From positions 124,001-188,000 of the forward strand of contig CAWFHD010000001.1 of assembly GCA_963815475.1 (NCBI GenBank): DNA of 64,000 nt, given 5' to 3'. The first letter of the stretch is position 1. The number at the start of each line of letters is the position of its first letter. This document shows, piece after piece, positions 38,489-48,983 of this stretch. Under the pieces are notes generated by a model. That model was given only the letters and a program-made list of their open reading frames with translations. It had not been told where the DNA came from and searched no databases. This DNA is from Sulfopaludibacter sp963815475 (lineage in GTDB: Bacteria > Acidobacteriota > Terriglobia > Bryobacterales > Bryobacteraceae). The position numbers and the translations under genes were made by a program.

Positions 38489-39103
38489 TTAGGGAGCGGA
38501 GACGCGGGGCAGGTTCGCAGGCCGCCAACCGGCATAATGCCACTCCCTGTGGCCCCGCAGAGAACCTAAACCGATATGTGCGGTTAGAGCTCCTAAACCA
38601 AAGGAAAGATTCATCCAGGGGTAGCGCCGCTCCATTGCTCGAAAGAATGCTTCCGCCTTCATCCGGTCCAACGCGGAAGCGAAATCGAGATCGAAAGCGT
38701 TGGCCGTGGGATGATCGCCGTCCTTAGCTCCGCCGACCACCGGGTTAAGGTTATAAGCCTCGGGACGCCACCAGTTCCGGACGTGCACCGCCACCCGGGT
38801 CGCCGATTCCATGCTTTGGGTCAGCAGCGCCAGTGCAGCGCCGCGCGACCACCAGGAGCGGGGCGGAAGAAAGGCGGTAAAGCCCAGCCGGGAAGCGATA
38901 TCGGCGTGGTTGGGACGGGTGAGTTCGGCTGCGGCCAGCACATGCACGCCGCTAGCCCGCAGGTACTTCTGAAAACCTTCGACTGTTTCGGGAAAGGCGG
39001 CTGCATCGGCAACGGTTCCGCCCAACTGCTGAATGGAACGGGTGTACAGATCGGAAGCGAAGCACAGCGAGGAGCCGAGCCACGCCAACATCACAAATTT
39101 CAT
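38489..39103 (-). CDS. M15-type (D-Ala-D-Ala carboxypeptidase-like) zinc peptidase
   Basis: 204 residues with a signal peptide (MKFVMLAWLGSSLCFAS). The zinc site is visible as H131-PTANAF-D138 in KDGDHPTANAFDLDF and H189 in HREWHYAGW, the HxxxxxxD...H pattern of M15/VanY-like enzymes. It probably trims peptidoglycan stem peptides in the periplasm. It is followed by a lytic transglycosylase gene and preceded by a membrane-protein gene 13 nt away. A TAGAAT element ten bases before the ATG may give it its own start. Confidence 0.8.
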   Translation of the reverse strand: MKFVMLAWLGSSLCFASDLYTRSIQQLGGTVADAAAFPETVEGFQKYLRASGVHVLAAAELTRPNHADIASRLGFTAFLPPRSWWSRGAALALLTQSMESATRVAVHVRNWWRPEAYNLNPVVGGAKDGDHPTANAFDLDFASALDRMKAEAFFRAMERRYPWMNLSFGLGALTAHIGLGSLRGHREWHYAGWRPANLPRVSAP

Positions 39104-39113
39104 GAGTATTTCT

Positions 39114-39119
39114 ATTCTA
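39114..39119 (-). promoter_or_regulatory. TAGAAT -10-like element 10 nt before the M15 peptidase start
   Basis: On the minus strand TAGAAT is followed by AGAAATACTC and ATG at 39103. It overlaps the stop region of the upstream gene. No Shine-Dalgarno lies between. Confidence 0.4.
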
Positions 39120-40013
39120 CGACGGTTTGCCGGGGTCCTTGGGGAACAGGTATTGCCACGACGAGTCCAGTTCGGTCCAGCGATCCGCGGCCGACGCTTC
39201 CGCTTCCACCTCGATCAGCGAGAGTGAGCCGTGGCCCTGCTCGCAGACCAACTCGGTGGCGGCAGGATCGAAGACACTGGCCCATGATCCCATCGCGACC
39301 GGCATGATCAGGCGGTGCAGGCAGACCGGACAGCGGCGGCGTTGATCGGCTATGCTCCAGATGGTCGCAAATCCAAAGCCGAGAATGAACGTAATCGCGA
39401 GCCCGATGGCCAGCAGACCGAAGCGAAAACCTTCGCGCGACAGGTAGGAGAACAGCGCGCGGCCGCCTTCCACCCACAGCAACGAACCGATCAGGTGAAG
39501 GGATAACATCTCATACAACAGCAGGCACCACGACCTTAAGCCAAGCGAGCGCAACGTGGAACGCTTCAGGAAGAGTAGTGCGACCCCGATGGATGCCGCG
39601 ATTACGATGGGGGCAAGATACTCGACGAGCCGGTCGCCGCGAAAGTCGTATCGATAGCCGCGGTCAGGATGCAGGCGAAAATCGTTGGCGAGCGCGATCA
39701 CGTGGCGGGTGGCGGCGAAGCCGTGACTGAAGAGTCCGATTGTAACGAAGGCAAGCGTGGACATCGCGGCCAGGAAGACAGGGCCGCGCAGAATGCGGTG
39801 AGGCCTCAGCACACCGAACCGCTCGTGGCAGGCGTCTTGAAACGCGCGCCGTACGAATGCGCGGCCAGAGCGGGCCGGAAGTTCGCCGCGCTGCACCAGG
39901 ACGCGCCAGTGACTCAGGTTGGAGGTCCATTGACGCCGCCACTCGGCGCGCCGGGAAGCGGGGACCAACCAACCGGCGACGTAGATCGGCACGAACCACG
40001 CCACGGGTGGCAT
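39117..40013 (-). CDS. Multi-pass membrane protein of unknown function (acidobacterial type)
   Basis: 298 residues from ATG 40013, supported by AGAGGA seven to twelve bases upstream; the much longer open frame above it has no coding signs and runs over the next gene. A first hydrophobic segment (VAWFVPIYVAGWLVP) is followed by a basic amphipathic stretch (RRAEWRRQWTSNLSHWR). Four or so further membrane helices lie between residues 80 and 230. The C-terminal region holds a CPVCLHRL pair of cysteines and C-E-Q-G-H, possibly a small zinc site. I do not recognise a characterised family. Confidence 0.7.
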   Translation of the reverse strand: MPPVAWFVPIYVAGWLVPASRRAEWRRQWTSNLSHWRVLVQRGELPARSGRAFVRRAFQDACHERFGVLRPHRILRGPVFLAAMSTLAFVTIGLFSHGFAATRHVIALANDFRLHPDRGYRYDFRGDRLVEYLAPIVIAASIGVALLFLKRSTLRSLGLRSWCLLLYEMLSLHLIGSLLWVEGGRALFSYLSREGFRFGLLAIGLAITFILGFGFATIWSIADQRRRCPVCLHRLIMPVAMGSWASVFDPAATELVCEQGHGSLSLIEVEAEASAADRWTELDSSWQYLFPKDPGKPS

Positions 40014-40088
40014 CAAGTTTCCTCTTGGAACAATAGACGGAGTTGGACGACGAAAGTTCCCGGCAGCAAGACCACCGGCCCCACTCGC

Positions 40089-40094
40089 TACAAT
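40089..40094 (+). promoter_or_regulatory. TACAAT -10-like element 12 nt before the TIGR00300 gene
   Basis: TACAAT is followed directly by GGGAG, which can serve as ribosome-binding site seven bases before ATG 40107. The leader would be only a few bases, so the GGGAG may or may not be transcribed. Confidence 0.4.
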
Positions 40095-40106
40095 GGGAGT
40101 TCGCCT

Positions 40107-41319
40107 ATGCAATTTCAGGAAGTGGTCGAAGCGGAAGGCCACCTGATCGACTCCCACATCATGGAGAACATCTTCGATAAGGTCGTGGAGTACAACGGCC
40201 GGTTCGAGGTGGAGCAATTCCGGATTGGCCGCACCAATACCGAAGCGATCGTACCTGCGCCTGAAAGTGGAGACGCCGGATGCAGGCTCGCTCGACCGGC
40301 TGCTGGAGAATCTGCTGGAGTTGGGCTGCGCCCCCGTAGACTCGAGCGACGCTCTGCTGCGGGAGGTGGAGCGTGACAAGTGCGCGCCAGAGGATTTCTA
40401 CTCCACCACCAACCACCACACGCTGGTGCGCCACGGGCAGAAGTGGATCGAGGTTGAGAACCAACGCATGGACGCCATGATCGTAGTGCGCGAAGGACGG
40501 GCAATGTGCCGCCGACTGCGCGACCTGGCGGCTGGCGACCGCATTGTCACCGGCATGCGCGGCATCCGCGTGATTCCCGAATCGAAGGAGCGCGACCGAC
40601 TGGCGTTCGCCTTCATGTCCAACGGGATTTCCTCGGAACGGCAGGTGGAGACAGCGGTGCGGCAGACCGTGGCGCTGGTGCACGCAGCCATCGAACAGAA
40701 GCAGAAGGTGGTGATCGTGGCGGGCCCGGTGGTGGTCCATACCGGCGGCGTGGCAGGACTGGCGGCACTGATTCGCCGGGGGTACGTCCAGGCCCTGCTT
40801 GCGGGTAATGCGCTGGCGGCGCACGATATCGAAGCGTCGCTGTTTGGCACGTCGCTGGGCGTCCGGCTCTCCGACGGCCGCCAGGAAGAGCACGGCCATC
40901 GCAATCACATCCGCGCCATCAATGCGGTGTACCATTCGGGCTCGATCGCCAAGGCCGTGGAGAGCGGCCGGCTGCAATCGGGCATCCTATACGAATGCGT
41001 GAAGGCGAACGTGCCCTTCGTGCTGGCCGGCAGCCTGCGCGACGATGGCCCTCTACCCGACACTCTTACCGACATGAACGCGGCCCAGGACGCCTACGCC
41101 GAGCAACTGAAGGGCGCGGGCCTGGTGATCTGTCTCGGCTCCATGCTGCACTCCATCGCTACCGGCAATATGCTGCCGAGTTGGGTGAAGATCGTGTGCG
41201 TGGATATCAACCCCGCTGTCGCCACCAAGGTGAGCGACCGCGGCACGGGCCAAGCCGTGGGCGTCGTCACCGACGTGGGCATCTTTCTAGAGCATCTTTC
41301 AAAGGCACTCATCGCATGA
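40107..41319 (+). CDS. TIGR00300 / LOR-SDH domain protein, archaeal-type ornithine cyclodeaminase-like, frame broken near 40248
   Basis: Two frames give about 404 residues. The first begins MQFQEVVEAEGHLIDSHIMENIFDKVV and runs to IGRTNTEA (conserved LOR/SDH domain start, residues 1-47). One extra base in GAAGCGATCG moves the frame, which then reads YLRLKVETPDAGSLDRLLENL to the stop. Later parts VVIVAGPVVVHTGGVAGLAALIRRGYV and LLAGNALAAHDIE form a Rossmann-like dinucleotide domain. Proteins of this type convert ornithine to proline and ammonia in methanogens and occur in ArgZ/AgrE-like enzymes. ATGA overlap with queF shows an operon. Substrate assignment is by homology only. Confidence 0.85.
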
Positions 41320-41726
41320 AGCGCGCTTATTCCGACGAACACGCTGCAGCCGGCGTAAACGCCCCGCTGCCCGAGATTGAAACCTGGCCCAACCAGTATG
41401 CCGATTACGAAATCGAAATCGTGATGCCGGAGTTCACCTCCGTGTGCCCGAAGACTTCCCTGCCCGATTTCGGCAAGATCGTGCTGCGCTACGTTCCGGA
41501 CCAGAAATGCCTGGAGCTGAAGTCGTACAAGATGTACCTGCTGGCATATCGCGACCTGGGCATCTTCCAGGAGAACGTGGTCAACCGCATTCTAGCCGAC
41601 GTGGTGAAGGCGGCCAACCCGGTGACCGCCACGGTGATCGGCGACTTCACGGCGCGCGGCGGCTTGACCACGCTGGTGACGGCGAGCTTTGCCAGGCCAA
41701 GGAGGGCACGCCGTGGAAAGCGGTGA
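41316..41726 (+). CDS. queF: NADPH-dependent 7-cyano-7-deazaguanine (preQ0) reductase
   Basis: 136 residues. C44 in FTSVCPKT and D51 in SLPDFGK match the covalent-catalysis pair of QueF, and CLELKSYKMYLLAYRD carries the QueF signature. In GIFQENVVNRI the usual histidine of the F-H-E motif is glutamine, while the glutamate is kept. The enzyme reduces preQ0 to preQ1 for queuosine in tRNA. The start ATG overlaps the previous stop (ATGA), and its last 14 nt overlap the methyltransferase gene. Other queuosine genes are not in the window. Confidence 0.93.
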   Translation: MKRAYSDEHAAAGVNAPLPEIETWPNQYADYEIEIVMPEFTSVCPKTSLPDFGKIVLRYVPDQKCLELKSYKMYLLAYRDLGIFQENVVNRILADVVKAANPVTATVIGDFTARGGLTTLVTASFARPRRARRGKR

Positions 41727-43092
41727 GTTGCTTGCGATTCTGAACGAAGTCCGCGACCGGGTACGCGGGCGGCACCCCGAGAGTTCCACCGGGACGCCCG
41801 ACATTCCGCTCACCGACCTCACACCGCTGGTGCATGCGCGCGACGCTGCGCTGGGTAAGGTGGCGGCCATCGGCAGCGTGAACCCGCGTCCTGGCGGCCT
41901 GGTCAACTCGCTGGTGCAGACGTGGAAGCGCTTCGTGGCGCGCGTGCTGGACTGGCACGTCCGCGAACAGGTGGAGTTCAATCGCAAGATGGTGGTATGC
42001 GTGGATACCGCCATCGAAGCGCTCAACGACAACAATCGCGCCATGGCGTCGCTGGGCCAGCGGCTGCAACAGGCCATCGAACTGGGCGAAGAACTCAAGG
42101 ACATTCGCAATCATTGGTCCGACTGGCACGTGGATTGGGAACGCAAGCTGTCCGCCAACGAAGTGCAGTTCCTGCGCAGCGTGGCCGACCTGCAGGCCGG
42201 TTTCACGCATCGGGTCAGCCTGATGGAAGGCAACTTCCGCGACCTGATGCGGGGCCAGCACGAGCAGTTCACAGCGCAGCTCGACCTCAACGGGCTCGAC
42301 GTCCAAAAGCGCTTGTGGGCCGACCTGGAGAGGATCCGGCTGGAGTACGAGCGGCTGATCTATTCGGAGCTGCGGACCATCCGGCAGCGCTCGCAGATTT
42401 CCGCGGCGTCGACGGCCGCGGCTCCCGATGTCCAGCCAGCGGCTCAAAACGTCGCCGCGCAATTCGACTATGGGCGGTTTGCGGAACGCTTTCGCGGGTC
42501 GGAAGAGTACGTCAAGAGCGGCCAGCAGTTTTACCTGGCGTATTTTCAGGAGTGCCGGAACGTGCTCGATATCGGGTGCGGCCGCGGCGAGTTTCTGGAG
42601 ATGATGCGCGGAGCGGGCGTGCCGGCCAAGGGAATCGACTTGGGCGAGGAGTCTGTGGCCACGTGCCGGCACAAGGGGCTCGACGCCGAAGTGGCCGACC
42701 TATACACGTACCTGGCTGATCTGCCGGAAGCGTCGCTCGACGGCATCTTCTGTTCGCAGGTGGTGGAGCATCTCCCGCCCGAGCGGCTGCCGGAGATGCT
42801 GAAGCTATGTTCCAGCCGGCTGAAGCGGAATGGGGTGATCGCCATCGAGACTCCCAATCCCGAGTGCCTGGCGATTTTCGCTACGCACTTTTATCTCGAT
42901 CCGACACACCATCGCCCCGTGCCGCATCCGCTACTAGCGTTTTACCTGGAAGAGTTCGGGCTCGGGAATATCGAAGTGAAGAGGCTGGCGCCGGCCGTGG
43001 AATCGATGCCTTCGCTGGCATCTCTGCCGGAAGATTTCCGAAACGCCTTCTTCGGCGCGCTCGATTACGCCATCATCGCGAGGAAGCTGTAG
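41713..43092 (+). CDS. Coiled-coil class I SAM-dependent methyltransferase
   Basis: 459 residues from GTG 41713, favoured because AAGGAGG lies about seven bases upstream; TTG 41689 is an alternative. Residues 1-230 are mostly helical, with a hydrophobic patch (GGLVNSLVQTWKRFVARVLDW) and a long coiled coil. The C-terminal domain has SAM motif VLDIGCGRGEFLEMM near residue 285, then FCSQVVEHLPPERLPEML. Proteins of this build occur in surface-polysaccharide clusters, but no glycosyltransferases are adjacent. It overlaps queF by 14 nt, so it belongs to the same operon. The methyl acceptor is unknown. Confidence 0.88.
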   Translation: MESGELLAILNEVRDRVRGRHPESSTGTPDIPLTDLTPLVHARDAALGKVAAIGSVNPRPGGLVNSLVQTWKRFVARVLDWHVREQVEFNRKMVVCVDTAIEALNDNNRAMASLGQRLQQAIELGEELKDIRNHWSDWHVDWERKLSANEVQFLRSVADLQAGFTHRVSLMEGNFRDLMRGQHEQFTAQLDLNGLDVQKRLWADLERIRLEYERLIYSELRTIRQRSQISAASTAAAPDVQPAAQNVAAQFDYGRFAERFRGSEEYVKSGQQFYLAYFQECRNVLDIGCGRGEFLEMMRGAGVPAKGIDLGEESVATCRHKGLDAEVADLYTYLADLPEASLDGIFCSQVVEHLPPERLPEMLKLCSSRLKRNGVIAIETPNPECLAIFATHFYLDPTHHRPVPHPLLAFYLEEFGLGNIEVKRLAPAVESMPSLASLPEDFRNAFFGALDYAIIARKL

Positions 43093-43564
43093 CGCGGCGG
43101 CCAATCTCTTCGGCGGCGCGCTTTGCTCCCGGTATATCCATCGACGAGAACGTGAACGGGCCTTTCGTCGTGGCCAGGGTGTAGTGATCCACTTGATACG
43201 GCATGGGCCAATATCCGCCGGTGGTTTCGGTGGTTCGCTTGTGAGTGATGCCCTGGATCTCCGCCCAGGTAAGCCGCGCCTCGCCGCGATCCTGAATGCG
43301 GAGGTGGACACCCGTATCGTCCACAGCCACCAGGTTGGTCCAAAAGGGACGGATCCATTCGCGGCTGTTCAGCGAAGCCCGGATGGAGATGAAAGCCAAT
43401 ACTCCGATGCCGGCGGTGACCGCCACGCGATCCATGCCCCAGCCACCCTTCAACGCGAAGCACGCCACGAAAAAGGCAAACGACAGCACAAACGCCATCG
43501 CCCAGAACACACCGACCATCAGGCACCAGCCGGTCATGCGGAGTTTGCCCCGGCGATAGACCAC
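43073..43564 (-). CDS. Small membrane protein with PH-like C-terminal domain
   Basis: 163 residues starting with GTG at 43564. Two membrane helices lie at about residues 11-37 and 45-62. The C-terminal part (VAVDDTGVHLRIQDRGEARLTWAEIQGI and FTFSSMDIPGAKRAAEEI) looks like the bacterial PH/YcxB-like fold. It starts one base after the CocE-type hydrolase stop, so the two are co-transcribed. Its end overlaps the convergent methyltransferase gene by 20 nt. No function can be assigned. Confidence 0.68.
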   Translation of the reverse strand: MVYRRGKLRMTGWCLMVGVFWAMAFVLSFAFFVACFALKGGWGMDRVAVTAGIGVLAFISIRASLNSREWIRPFWTNLVAVDDTGVHLRIQDRGEARLTWAEIQGITHKRTTETTGGYWPMPYQVDHYTLATTKGPFTFSSMDIPGAKRAAEEIGRRATASSR

Positions 43565-43565
43565 G

Positions 43566-45497
<1,932 letters not shown>

Positions 45498-45510
45498 GAC
45501 GGTTCCCATC

Positions 45511-45516
45511 AGTGTA
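45511..45516 (-). promoter_or_regulatory. TACACT -10-like element 13 nt before the CocE-type hydrolase start
   Basis: Minus-strand TACACT is followed by 13 nt and ATG 45497. It would lie only one base before the alternative ATG 45509, which argues against that start. Confidence 0.4.
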
Positions 45517-45539
45517 CTCCAGCGGTTGGGTGGGGCTGA

Positions 45540-47210
45540 TTAAAGGGGCTGTGCTGCCTGAGACTCTTCCCAGACCTCCGACGCGCGGTCGATGGCGGCT
45601 TCTACGTTGGGGCATATGTTGCGGGCGCTTACGTGCCTTTCGAATTCGGCACGCTGCATCATGCGCGATGGCTGGGGCGGCGCTCCGCATAAAATGAGCG
45701 TGCGCCCGCTGGCGTGCAACCGGTCGGCCAATTGCTGCAGGGCATGCAACCCGGTGGCGTCGATCGCGGTCATGTTGCGCAGCCGCAGAATCACCACCGG
45801 CGGAAGTCCGGCCAGGCGGTTGTCGATCTCTTCTAGTTTATCGGTGCTGCCGAAAAGGAACGGGCCGTGGATGCGGAAAATGGTGGCGAACTCGGGGATC
45901 TTTTTGTCCTGCAGAATGTGCTGCCAGCCCTTCGCCAGATAATCGTCGGTCACCTGCGACACGGTAGTGGTGTTGGCCACGCGCGCTATGAAGAGCAGCG
46001 CCGCCAGGATCATGCCGAATTCCACGGCCACCGTGAGATCGGCGAACACGGTTAACAGAAAGGTGGCCGCCCACACCGCCACGTCGGTAACACCCAGCTT
46101 CAGGATCTGCGGAATCTCGCGCCATTCGCCCATGTTGTAGGCCACCACAAACAGGATGGCGGCGAGCGCGCCCATGGGGATGTTGCTAGCCAGCGGGGCA
46201 GCCACTGCCAGGACCATCAAAAGCGTCAGCGAATGGATCATACCGGCCACGGGCGTCTGTGCCCCGCTGCGGATGCTGGTGGCGGTGCGCGCGATGGCCC
46301 CAGTGGCGGGAAGCCCGCCGAACATGGGCGAGACCAGGTTGGCAATTCCCTGCCCGAACAGCTCGGTGTTGGGATTGTGGCGGTCGTTCGTCATACGGTC
46401 AGCCACCACGGCAGAAAGCAGGCTCTCGATTGCGCCCAACATCGCGACCGTGATCGCGGGAGCCAGCAGCGCGTGCACCATGCTGAAATGGAACGCCGGC
46501 ACATGCATGTGCGGCAATCCGGACGGGATGCCGCCGAAGCGCGTTCCGATGGTATCGACGGAGAGATGGAACACCGAAACGGCAATGGTGGCGCCGAACA
46601 ACGCCACTACCGTGCCGGGCACGCGCGGCGCAAATCGCACAAATAGCAGGATTACCGCCAGCGAGACGGCGCCCAGCAACGTCTGTTCCGGAGAGAACGT
46701 GCGGGCATTGGCGAGGAGCGTCTCGATGCGCTGCACAAACTCGCTCGGAACCTTCTCGACCTTCAGGCCGAAGAAATCCTTGATCTGCGTGCTGGCAATC
46801 AGCAGCGCGATCCCGTTGGTAAAGCCGACAACAATGGGACGCGGAATGAATTTGATCGCCGAACCGAGACCGGTCAGGCCCATGATCGCCAGCATCACGC
46901 CCGCCATCATGGTGCACATATAGAGGCCATCCACGCCATGCGTGGCGACAATGCCGGCCACCACCACCACGAAAGCGCCGGTGGGTCCGCCGACCTGATT
47001 TCTGGAGCCACCCAACAGCGAAATCAGGAAACCGGTGACGATCGCGCAATAAATTCCGTGTTGCGGCGAAACGCCGGATGCGATGGCGAACGCCATCGAA
47101 AGAGGCAGGGCGACCAACCCGACGGTGACCCCTGCAATCAAATCGGAAACGAAGGTTCGGGAATTATAGTCCTTTAGATACTGGAAGGACCTGGGAAACC
47201 ACGGAGGCAC
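45540..47210 (-). CDS. SulP family inorganic anion transporter with STAS domain
   Basis: 556 residues starting with GTG at 47210. The SulP core includes DLIAGVTVGLVALPLSMAFAIASGV near residues 20-45 and the later NPNTELFGQGIANLVSPMFGGLPATGAIART. About a dozen membrane helices are predicted up to residue 415. A C-terminal STAS domain follows (VVILRLRNMTAIDATGLHALQQL). The family moves sulfate, bicarbonate or other anions; the substrate here is not evident. A TATACT element five bases before the GTG suggests leaderless transcription. It is divergent from the ABC-F gene. Confidence 0.93.
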   Translation of the reverse strand: MPPWFPRSFQYLKDYNSRTFVSDLIAGVTVGLVALPLSMAFAIASGVSPQHGIYCAIVTGFLISLLGGSRNQVGGPTGAFVVVVAGIVATHGVDGLYMCTMMAGVMLAIMGLTGLGSAIKFIPRPIVVGFTNGIALLIASTQIKDFFGLKVEKVPSEFVQRIETLLANARTFSPEQTLLGAVSLAVILLFVRFAPRVPGTVVALFGATIAVSVFHLSVDTIGTRFGGIPSGLPHMHVPAFHFSMVHALLAPAITVAMLGAIESLLSAVVADRMTNDRHNPNTELFGQGIANLVSPMFGGLPATGAIARTATSIRSGAQTPVAGMIHSLTLLMVLAVAAPLASNIPMGALAAILFVVAYNMGEWREIPQILKLGVTDVAVWAATFLLTVFADLTVAVEFGMILAALLFIARVANTTTVSQVTDDYLAKGWQHILQDKKIPEFATIFRIHGPFLFGSTDKLEEIDNRLAGLPPVVILRLRNMTAIDATGLHALQQLADRLHASGRTLILCGAPPQPSRMMQRAEFERHVSARNICPNVEAAIDRASEVWEESQAAQPL

Positions 47211-47215
47211 GATTC

Positions 47216-47221
47216 AGTATA
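47216..47221 (-). promoter_or_regulatory. TATACT -10-like element 5 nt before the SulP GTG start
   Basis: Minus-strand TATACT, then GAATC, then GTG at 47210. The spacing leaves no room for a Shine-Dalgarno. It is the tightest example of the window's short-leader pattern. Confidence 0.5.
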
Positions 47222-47345
47222 ACAGGTGTGTAAATCCTCTACACCGCCCCGCCCGAAATTCGTAGATTAATTCCACAGTCCTTGTTTTTGGGAATTCGGA
47301 AAGCGCTGGTAGTCCCCAGGTTTCTGCTAGCTTGGAAGTTCCCCA

Positions 47346-48983
47346 ATGATTTCGTTTTCCAACATTAATAAACAATACGGCAAGCAGTTGATCTTTGTAG
47401 AGGCCTCTTTTCAATTGAATCCAGGTGAAAAGGTCGGCCTGGTGGGCCCCAACGGGTCGGGTAAAACCACCCTTTTCCGCATGGTGATGGGCGAGGAATT
47501 CCCCGACGAAGGCGACGTCTCGGTGCCCAGGAGGCTCACCATCGGCTATTTCCGCCAGGATGTGGAAGAGATGCAGGGCCGCTCAGTTCTGGATGAGGCC
47601 ATCGCAGGCAGCGGCCGTCTGGGCGACCTGCACCACGAACTGGAAGCGTTGCACCATGCCATGGAAGATCCGGACCAGGCGGACGATATGGACAGGACGC
47701 TGGCGCGTTTCGGCGAAGTGCAGGAGGAGTACGAGCACCTGGGCGGCTACTCGCTCGAAGCCCAGGCGCGCGAAGTGCTGCACGGCCTCGGCTTTCAGGA
47801 CGACCAGATCGATGGCGACGTGGGCGCGCTTTCGGGCGGCTGGAAGATGCGCGTGGCGCTGGCGCGCGTGCTCCTTGGCCGGCCCGACGTCCTGCTGATG
47901 GACGAACCCACCAACCACCTGGATATCGAGTCCATCATCTGGCTGGAGCAATTCCTCAAGGGCTTCACCGGCGCGGTGCTGATGACTTCGCACGACCGCG
48001 AATTCATGAATCGCGTGGTCTCGAAGATCGCCGAGATCGATGGCGGCGAAATCATCGCGTATTCGGGCGATTACGATTTCTATGAGCGCGAGCGCGCCAT
48101 CCGGGAGAGCAACCAGCAGGCTGCGTTCGCGCGCCAGCAGGCCATGTTCGCCAAGGAGCAGCGCTTCATCGACCGCTTCAAAACGCACGCCGCCAAAGCC
48201 GCACAGGTGCAGAGCCGCATTAAGGCGCTGGACAAAATCGAGAAGATCGAGCTCCCCAAGAAGCGGCACGTGGTGAAGTTCGAATTCCGCACTCCCGCGC
48301 GGTCGGGCGACCAAGTGGCGGTGATTGAGGATGTACACAAACGCTACGGCCGGCGCGTGATTTACGGCGGCTTCAGCATCACCATCCGGCGCGGCGAGCG
48401 CTGGGCGGTGATGGGACGCAACGGCGCGGGCAAGACCACTCTGCTGAAGATGATCGCGGGCGCCACCACGCCGGATTCGGGCTCGGTACGGCTGGGCGCA
48501 TCGCTCACCATGGGATATTTCGCCCAGCAGTCGCTCGACGTCTTGGATGCCGAATTAACCGTGATCGAGCAATTGCAGAAGGACTTCTCCCAGGAAGGGT
48601 TGGGGACGCTGCGCACGCTGGCGGGCGCGTTCCAATTCTCGGGTGACGATGTGGACAAGCCGATCCGGGCGCTCTCGGGCGGCGAAAAATCACGGCTCGC
48701 CATGGCGCGGATGCTGTTCAACCCGCCGAATTTCCTGGTGCTCGACGAACCCACCAATCATCTCGACCTGGGCACCAAGGAGATGCTGGTGGAGGCGCTC
48801 CACGAATTCGAAGGCACCATGATCTTCGTATCGCACGACCGTACTTTTCTGCGCGGGCTTGGGTCGCGCGTCCTCGAATTGGGCGGCGAAAGTGGGATGG
48901 GCGGAGATCCGCTGGTCTATCCCGGTTCCTACGTGGAATATACGCAGAAGACAGGGCATGAAGCGCCGGGGATCCATTCGTAA
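47346..48983 (+). CDS. ABC-F family ribosome-associated ATPase
   Basis: 545 residues with two ABC domains and no membrane segment. Walker A sites are GPNGSGKTT near residue 36 and GRNGAGKTT near 358. Signatures are LSGGWKMR and LSGGEKSR, and Walker B regions are LLMDEPTNHLD and LVLDEPTNHLD. Between the domains lies the charged linker typical of Uup/EttA-type proteins that act on the ribosomal E site. Which subfamily it belongs to (translation factor or resistance) is not clear. A TAGCTT element lies 12 nt before the ATG. Confidence 0.94.
   Translation: MISFSNINKQYGKQLIFVEASFQLNPGEKVGLVGPNGSGKTTLFRMVMGEEFPDEGDVSVPRRLTIGYFRQDVEEMQGRSVLDEAIAGSGRLGDLHHELEALHHAMEDPDQADDMDRTLARFGEVQEEYEHLGGYSLEAQAREVLHGLGFQDDQIDGDVGALSGGWKMRVALARVLLGRPDVLLMDEPTNHLDIESIIWLEQFLKGFTGAVLMTSHDREFMNRVVSKIAEIDGGEIIAYSGDYDFYERERAIRESNQQAAFARQQAMFAKEQRFIDRFKTHAAKAAQVQSRIKALDKIEKIELPKKRHVVKFEFRTPARSGDQVAVIEDVHKRYGRRVIYGGFSITIRRGERWAVMGRNGAGKTTLLKMIAGATTPDSGSVRLGASLTMGYFAQQSLDVLDAELTVIEQLQKDFSQEGLGTLRTLAGAFQFSGDDVDKPIRALSGGEKSRLAMARMLFNPPNFLVLDEPTNHLDLGTKEMLVEALHEFEGTMIFVSHDRTFLRGLGSRVLELGGESGMGGDPLVYPGSYVEYTQKTGHEAPGIHS

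Noticed and set aside
39669..40106. Upstream extension of the TIGR00300 frame
   Set aside because: The conserved protein starts at ATG 40107; the extension lies opposite the membrane-protein gene and has no conservation.
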